Of a DNA stretch of 9,868 nucleotides, positions 6,813 through 9,868 are shown one piece after another. Position 1 is the first letter of the stretch. Every line of letters starts with the position of its first letter. Position numbers and translations under genes: made by a program. The DNA is from Pyrinomonadaceae bacterium (GTDB taxonomy: Bacteria > Acidobacteriota > Blastocatellia > Pyrinomonadales > Pyrinomonadaceae): positions 1 to 9,868 of the forward strand of contig JAICQI010000154.1 of the NCBI GenBank assembly GCA_025937955.1, in the 5' to 3' direction. Below the pieces are notes generated by a model. The model saw only the letters and a list, made by a program, of their open reading frames with translations, was not told where the DNA came from and searched no databases.

Positions 6813-9212
6813 TTATCCGCGGTTAATAATTCGCCAGACGTTCTCCGGTTTGATCGGCATATCAAGATGCTTCACGCCAAACGGCGCCAGCGCATCGACA
6901 ATTGCGCCGACGATCGCCGGTGTCGCGCCGATCGTGCCCGCCTCGCCTACACCCTTTACTCCAAGTGGATTCACGGGCGTAGGAGTTTCAGTGCGGTCCA
7001 ATTCAAAGTTCGGAATGTGTGACGCACGCGGCACCGCATAGTCCATCAAAGTGCCGGACAGCAACTGTCCCTGCTCGTCGTAGACCACCTCTTCATACAT
7101 CGCCTGCCCGATCGATTGAACGATGCCGCCGTGCACCTGGCCGTCAACGAGCATCGGATTGATCACCTTGCCGCAATCATCGACCGCCACGTAGCGAAGC
7201 CACTTCATGTCGCCAGTCTCTCGATCGATTTCGACGACGGCAATGTGCGTGCCGAAGGGGAACGTGAAGTTCTTGGGTTCGAAAAAGTAAGTTGCCGAAA
7301 GACCCGGCTCGGTATCTGGAGGAATTTCCCTGGCGATGTGCGCGGCCAGAGCAACGTCCTGTAACGTCACACTCGTTTTACCTTCCGTTTGTGGTTCAGG
7401 CAGTGCGCCTGCGGGTGCCTGGCCCACGGGTACGACTGGCTCCGAAGTGCCAGCCGCTGCTGCCGCTGCCGCGCTACGGGAATACTTTCCTCCTTCGAAG
7501 GAGACGCGTGTGGCGTCGGCTTGCAGCATGTGCGTTGCAATCTTGTGCGCCTTCTCCTTCAGCTTTTGAATCGCGACGAACACGGCCGTGCCGCCAACCG
7601 CAGTAGCGCGGCTGCCAAACGTGCCAATGCCGTACTGGACCACGCCGGTATCACCGTGGATAACTGTGACGTCGTTAATGTTTACGCCCAACTCGTCGGC
7701 GGCGATCTGCGCGAACGAGGTTTCCTGACCTTGTCCGTGCGGCGAAGCGCCGGTCAAGATCGTTACCTTTCCGGTTGGTTCGATGCGAACAGTCGCACTC
7801 TCCCAACCGCCGGCGGGCATCGCCTGTGATGGACCAAGCGCGCAGATCTCGACATACGTCGAGACGCCGATGCCTATCAAACGTCCTTCTTCGCGCGCCT
7901 TCTTCTGCTCTTCGCGAAGCTGCTGGTAGCCGGCGATCTCCTGCGCCTTGTTTAGCGCTGTCTCGTAGTCGCCGCTGTCATAATCGAGACCGGTAGCCGT
8001 GTGGAAGGGAAACTCAGTTGGCTTTGGGAAGTTCTTTCGACGCACTTCCGCCGGATCCATGCCGAGTTCAGCGGCAACAAGATCGAGCCCGCGTTCAACG
8101 ATGTACGTCGCTTCGGGCCGGCCCGCGCCGCGATAAGCATCAGTAGCCATCTTGTTTGTGAAGCAGGCGGTGATGTTCATCTGGATGGCAGGTATTTTGT
8201 AAGCGCCGGAAAGCATCAGGCCCGTGAGCGTGGGAATCGCGGGCGTCAGCAGTTGATGATAAGCGCCGAGATCCGCAAACACGCTGTAGCGCAGGCCGGT
8301 CAGCGTTCCGTCGTTTTTGAAAGCGACTTCGATATCGCCTACCTGGCCCCGTCCGTGAATCGTGGCTTGAATGTTCTCCCGCCGCGTTTCGATCCATTTG
8401 ACCGGTTTGCTGAGCTGCATCGAGATCCAGCCGAGCAGTGCTTCTTCGGCGTAGACGTTCAACTTGGAGCCGAACCCGCCGCCGACTTCCGGAGTGATCA
8501 CGCGCAACTTGTTTTCGGGAATGCCGATCATCAACGCGACCTGCGTTCGCATGAGATGCGGGATCTGGGTTGAGGACCAAAGCGTCAGCTCTTCTTCACC
8601 CGGAAAGTAACGCGCCAGAACACCACGAGGCTCCATTGCGATCGGTGCGAGACGTTTGTGGAGGACGCGTTGTTTGACAGTGCGATCGGCTGCGGCAAAA
8701 GCGGCGTCGATGTCGCCTTCGCCGGACGTCAATCGATAAGCGATGTTGTCGCTGAACGCATCGTGAATTACCGGACCGCCTACCGCGGCTTCTTCGACAT
8801 CAGTGACGACAGGCAGTTCTTCATAGTCCACCACGATGAGGTCAACTGCATCTCGCGCGGCGTACCGATCGGTGGCGACAACCGCGGCGACTGGATGGCC
8901 CACGAAGTAGACCTTGTTCGTCGCCAGCACGCGATGATCGGGAACTTTCAGATCCGGCAATGCGCCCGCGCAGGGGACTGGTCCGATTTTGCCGGAGACC
9001 TCCGAGCCCGTGTAGACAGCAACGACGCCGGGAGCAGAACGCGCTGCTTCGACGTCGATGCTATTGATCTTCGCGTGTGCGTAATATGAACGAACGAAGG
9101 CAACGTGCAACGTGCCGGGCAAGACGATGTCGTCGACGTAGTGTGCGAGGCCTCGAATCAGACGAGGATCCTCTGTGCGCTTTACTCGTTTTCCAACGTA
9201 ATTGTCTGTCAT
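6813..9212 (-). CDS. coxL: Molybdenum hydroxylase large subunit, form II CoxL-like (AYRGAGR type)
   Basis: The protein has 799 residues from ATG 9212 (MTDNYVGKR). It has an N-terminal aldehyde oxidase/xanthine dehydrogenase a/b hammerhead domain (~20-135) and two Mo-cofactor-binding domains. Seen motifs are VGGGFGS (243-249), AYRGAGR (359-365), GQGQE (493-497) and GVGEAG (754-759), the last with the catalytic-type Glu757. True (form I) CO dehydrogenase has AYRCSFR with a Cu-binding Cys; this protein has Gly there, so it is form II, whose physiological substrate is unsettled. An Ala-run then Pro-rich insert (about 579-612) interrupts the C-terminal half. The start was chosen because ATGA overlaps the small-subunit stop (4 bp), implying translational coupling; an in-frame start 21 codons upstream would lie inside the small-subunit gene. 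It should bind Mo-molybdopterin cytosine dinucleotide and form an (S-M-L)2 complex. Confidence 0.92.
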   Translation of the reverse strand: MTDNYVGKRVKRTEDPRLIRGLAHYVDDIVLPGTLHVAFVRSYYAHAKINSIDVEAARSAPGVVAVYTGSEVSGKIGPVPCAGALPDLKVPDHRVLATNKVYFVGHPVAAVVATDRYAARDAVDLIVVDYEELPVVTDVEEAAVGGPVIHDAFSDNIAYRLTSGEGDIDAAFAAADRTVKQRVLHKRLAPIAMEPRGVLARYFPGEEELTLWSSTQIPHLMRTQVALMIGIPENKLRVITPEVGGGFGSKLNVYAEEALLGWISMQLSKPVKWIETRRENIQATIHGRGQVGDIEVAFKNDGTLTGLRYSVFADLGAYHQLLTPAIPTLTGLMLSGAYKIPAIQMNITACFTNKMATDAYRGAGRPEATYIVERGLDLVAAELGMDPAEVRRKNFPKPTEFPFHTATGLDYDSGDYETALNKAQEIAGYQQLREEQKKAREEGRLIGIGVSTYVEICALGPSQAMPAGGWESATVRIEPTGKVTILTGASPHGQGQETSFAQIAADELGVNINDVTVIHGDTGVVQYGIGTFGSRATAVGGTAVFVAIQKLKEKAHKIATHMLQADATRVSFEGGKYSRSAAAAAAAGTSEPVVPVGQAPAGALPEPQTEGKTSVTLQDVALAAHIAREIPPDTEPGLSATYFFEPKNFTFPFGTHIAVVEIDRETGDMKWLRYVAVDDCGKVINPMLVDGQVHGGIVQSIGQAMYEEVVYDEQGQLLSGTLMDYAVPRASHIPNFELDRTETPTPVNPLGVKGVGEAGTIGATPAIVGAIVDALAPFGVKHLDMPIKPENVWRIINRG

Positions 9213-9682
9213 GACTGCCCCGCTTTCTTCGCCGCGTATTGCACCGCTTCGATGATGTGCTGGTAGCCCGTGCACCGGCAGAGATTGCCTTCAAGACCGT
9301 GACAGATTTCTTCACGCGAAGGATTGGCGTTGCGCTCGAGCAGCTGCGCCGCACTGACGATCATGCCCGGGGTGCAATACCCGCACTGCAATCCGTGTTT
9401 CTCCCAAAAGCCTTCCTGCACGGGATGCAGCTCACCGTTCTTCGCAAATCCCTCGATCGTGGTGACCGCACTGCCGTCAGCCTGGACGGCGAACACTGTG
9501 CACGACTTTACAGCCTGACCGTCGAGCATCACGGTACACGCGCCGCACAGCGACGTTTCGCAGCCGACGTGCGTGCCGGTTAGTTCCAGAACGTCGCGCA
9601 AATAATGGACGAGTAGCATGCGTGGTTCGACCTCATCGGTATGAGAGACACCATTCACGCTCAGATTGATAGCCTTTTTCAT
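9209..9682 (-). CDS. coxS: Molybdenum hydroxylase small subunit, 2x[2Fe-2S] (CoxS/CutS-like)
   Basis: The 157-residue protein is of standard length for the iron-sulfur subunit. A plant-type ferredoxin domain carries Cys41, Cys46, Cys49 and Cys61 (GCETSLCGAC...C). The four-helix [2Fe-2S] domain carries Cys100, Cys103, Cys135 and Cys137 (CGYCTPG...CRCTGY). All eight ligands are present. The clusters relay electrons from the Mo site in the large subunit to FAD in the medium subunit. It is the first gene of the S-L-M operon, with a TGAGGT ribosome site 4 nt upstream and a good promoter candidate further up; its stop overlaps the large-subunit ATG by 4 bp. No signal peptide is seen, so a cytoplasmic or inner-face complex is expected. 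Confidence 0.95.
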   Translation of the reverse strand: MKKAINLSVNGVSHTDEVEPRMLLVHYLRDVLELTGTHVGCETSLCGACTVMLDGQAVKSCTVFAVQADGSAVTTIEGFAKNGELHPVQEGFWEKHGLQCGYCTPGMIVSAAQLLERNANPSREEICHGLEGNLCRCTGYQHIIEAVQYAAKKAGQS

Positions 9683-9686
9683 AGCT

Positions 9687-9692
9687 ACCTCA
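9687..9692 (-). promoter_or_regulatory. Shine-Dalgarno site for the small-subunit gene
   Basis: On the reverse strand TGAGGT precedes the ATG at 9682 by 4 nt. It supports the chosen start of the first gene of the hydroxylase operon. Confidence 0.7.
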
Positions 9693-9734
9693 CTTTGAAG
9701 ATTTAAGTTGTAGGAAGATTATTCTGACGGCGAA

Positions 9735-9763
9735 CTTCTATGCCACTTTGCACCGAATGTCAA
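9735..9763 (-). promoter_or_regulatory. Sigma70-like promoter of the molybdenum hydroxylase operon
   Basis: On the reverse strand a perfect -35 TTGACA (9763-9758) is followed by a 17-bp spacer and TAGAAG (9740-9735, four of six matches to TATAAT). Initiation would fall near 9728, giving a 5' leader of roughly 45 nt before the small-subunit ATG. No clear operator palindrome is visible around it. The match is by eye and unconfirmed. Confidence 0.55.
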
Positions 9764-9784
9764 TTCCCTTAGGACGTTATTGTA

Positions 9785-9868
9785 GGGGTGGGGGGCCCGG
9801 GGCCCCCCCCCCCGGGGCAACCAAAACCCCGGGGGCGCGGGGCGGCCCCCCCCCCACAAAAAACGGGG
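9785..9868. other. Homopolymeric G/C contig-end sequence, probably artefact
   Basis: The last ~85 bases are almost only runs of G and C (for example 11 Cs near 9803-9813 and 10-11 Cs near 9846-9856) with a few A-runs. They are unlike the balanced composition of the rest of the window. This pattern fits low-quality read ends or two-colour-chemistry poly-G and its complement assembled at a contig terminus. No gene or structured element should be called here, and anything upstream of the hydroxylase promoter is therefore unknown. Confidence 0.75.

Noticed and set aside
8001..8573. 190-codon plus-strand open frame opposite the hydroxylase large subunit
   Set aside because: It lies within a conserved CoxL-like coding region on the other strand and its translation resembles no family; a high-GC shadow.
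9213..9275. Upstream start giving a large subunit of 820 residues
   Set aside because: The extra 21 codons lie inside the small-subunit gene; the ATGA overlap at 9209-9212 is the normal arrangement and MTDNYVGKRVKR matches usual N-termini of the family.
9785..9868. G-quadruplex or replication-related element
   Set aside because: The G and C runs alternate irregularly at the very contig end, which fits sequencing artefact better than a functional structure.

Overview
The window looks like a piece of a chromosome or metagenome contig from an uncultured soil- or sediment-type bacterium, most likely Acidobacteriota (Blastocatellia-like). That placement is inference. It rests on the mix of a one-transmembrane Ser/Thr kinase with a Pro-rich outer part, an exported Xaa-Pro aminopeptidase, a UPF0182 membrane protein, a form-II-type molybdenum hydroxylase operon, and 'CCACAGAT...GCGGATGAACACAGAT' palindromic repeats of the kind scattered through such genomes. 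No 16S rRNA, tRNA or other phylogenetic marker is present.

Layout, left to right. (1) 1-2594, minus strand: the N-terminal 864 codons of a UPF0182/COG1615 membrane protein, cut by the left edge and open throughout. (2) 2595-2668: a 74-bp divergent intergenic region mostly made of a degenerate palindromic repeat, followed by a TATAAT box just in front of the kinase ATG. (3) 2669-4204 and 4230-5846, plus strand: a Hanks-type Ser/Thr kinase and, 25 bp later behind a strong Shine-Dalgarno site, an exported M24-family Xaa-Pro aminopeptidase; these are probably one transcript. (4) 5847-5926: the 80-bp gap between two convergent stop codons, filled by a nearly perfect 81-bp palindrome. (5) 9682-5927, minus strand: a three-gene operon in the order small (2x[2Fe-2S]), large (Mo-cofactor), medium (FAD) subunit. 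This is the order usual for form II CO-dehydrogenase-like enzymes, and the large subunit carries AYRGAGR rather than the Cys-containing loop of true CO dehydrogenase. A sigma70-like promoter (TTGACA-17-TAGAAG) lies upstream. (6) 9785-9868: homopolymeric G/C sequence that looks like a sequencing or contig-end artefact.

The kinase/peptidase pair and the hydroxylase operon are convergent and probably independent. The hydroxylase subunits should form an (S-M-L)2 enzyme that passes electrons from the Mo site through the two Fe-S clusters to FAD; its substrate cannot be read from the sequence. No maturation, cofactor-insertion or regulatory genes for it lie in the window. I see no CRISPR array, transposase, integrase, phage gene or RNA gene, and I do not find a clearly new biological system. 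The most interesting items are the palindrome placement, the kinase's Thr-Val-rich linker and PDG-rich C-terminus, its probable leaderless start, and the substrate-undefined form II hydroxylase.
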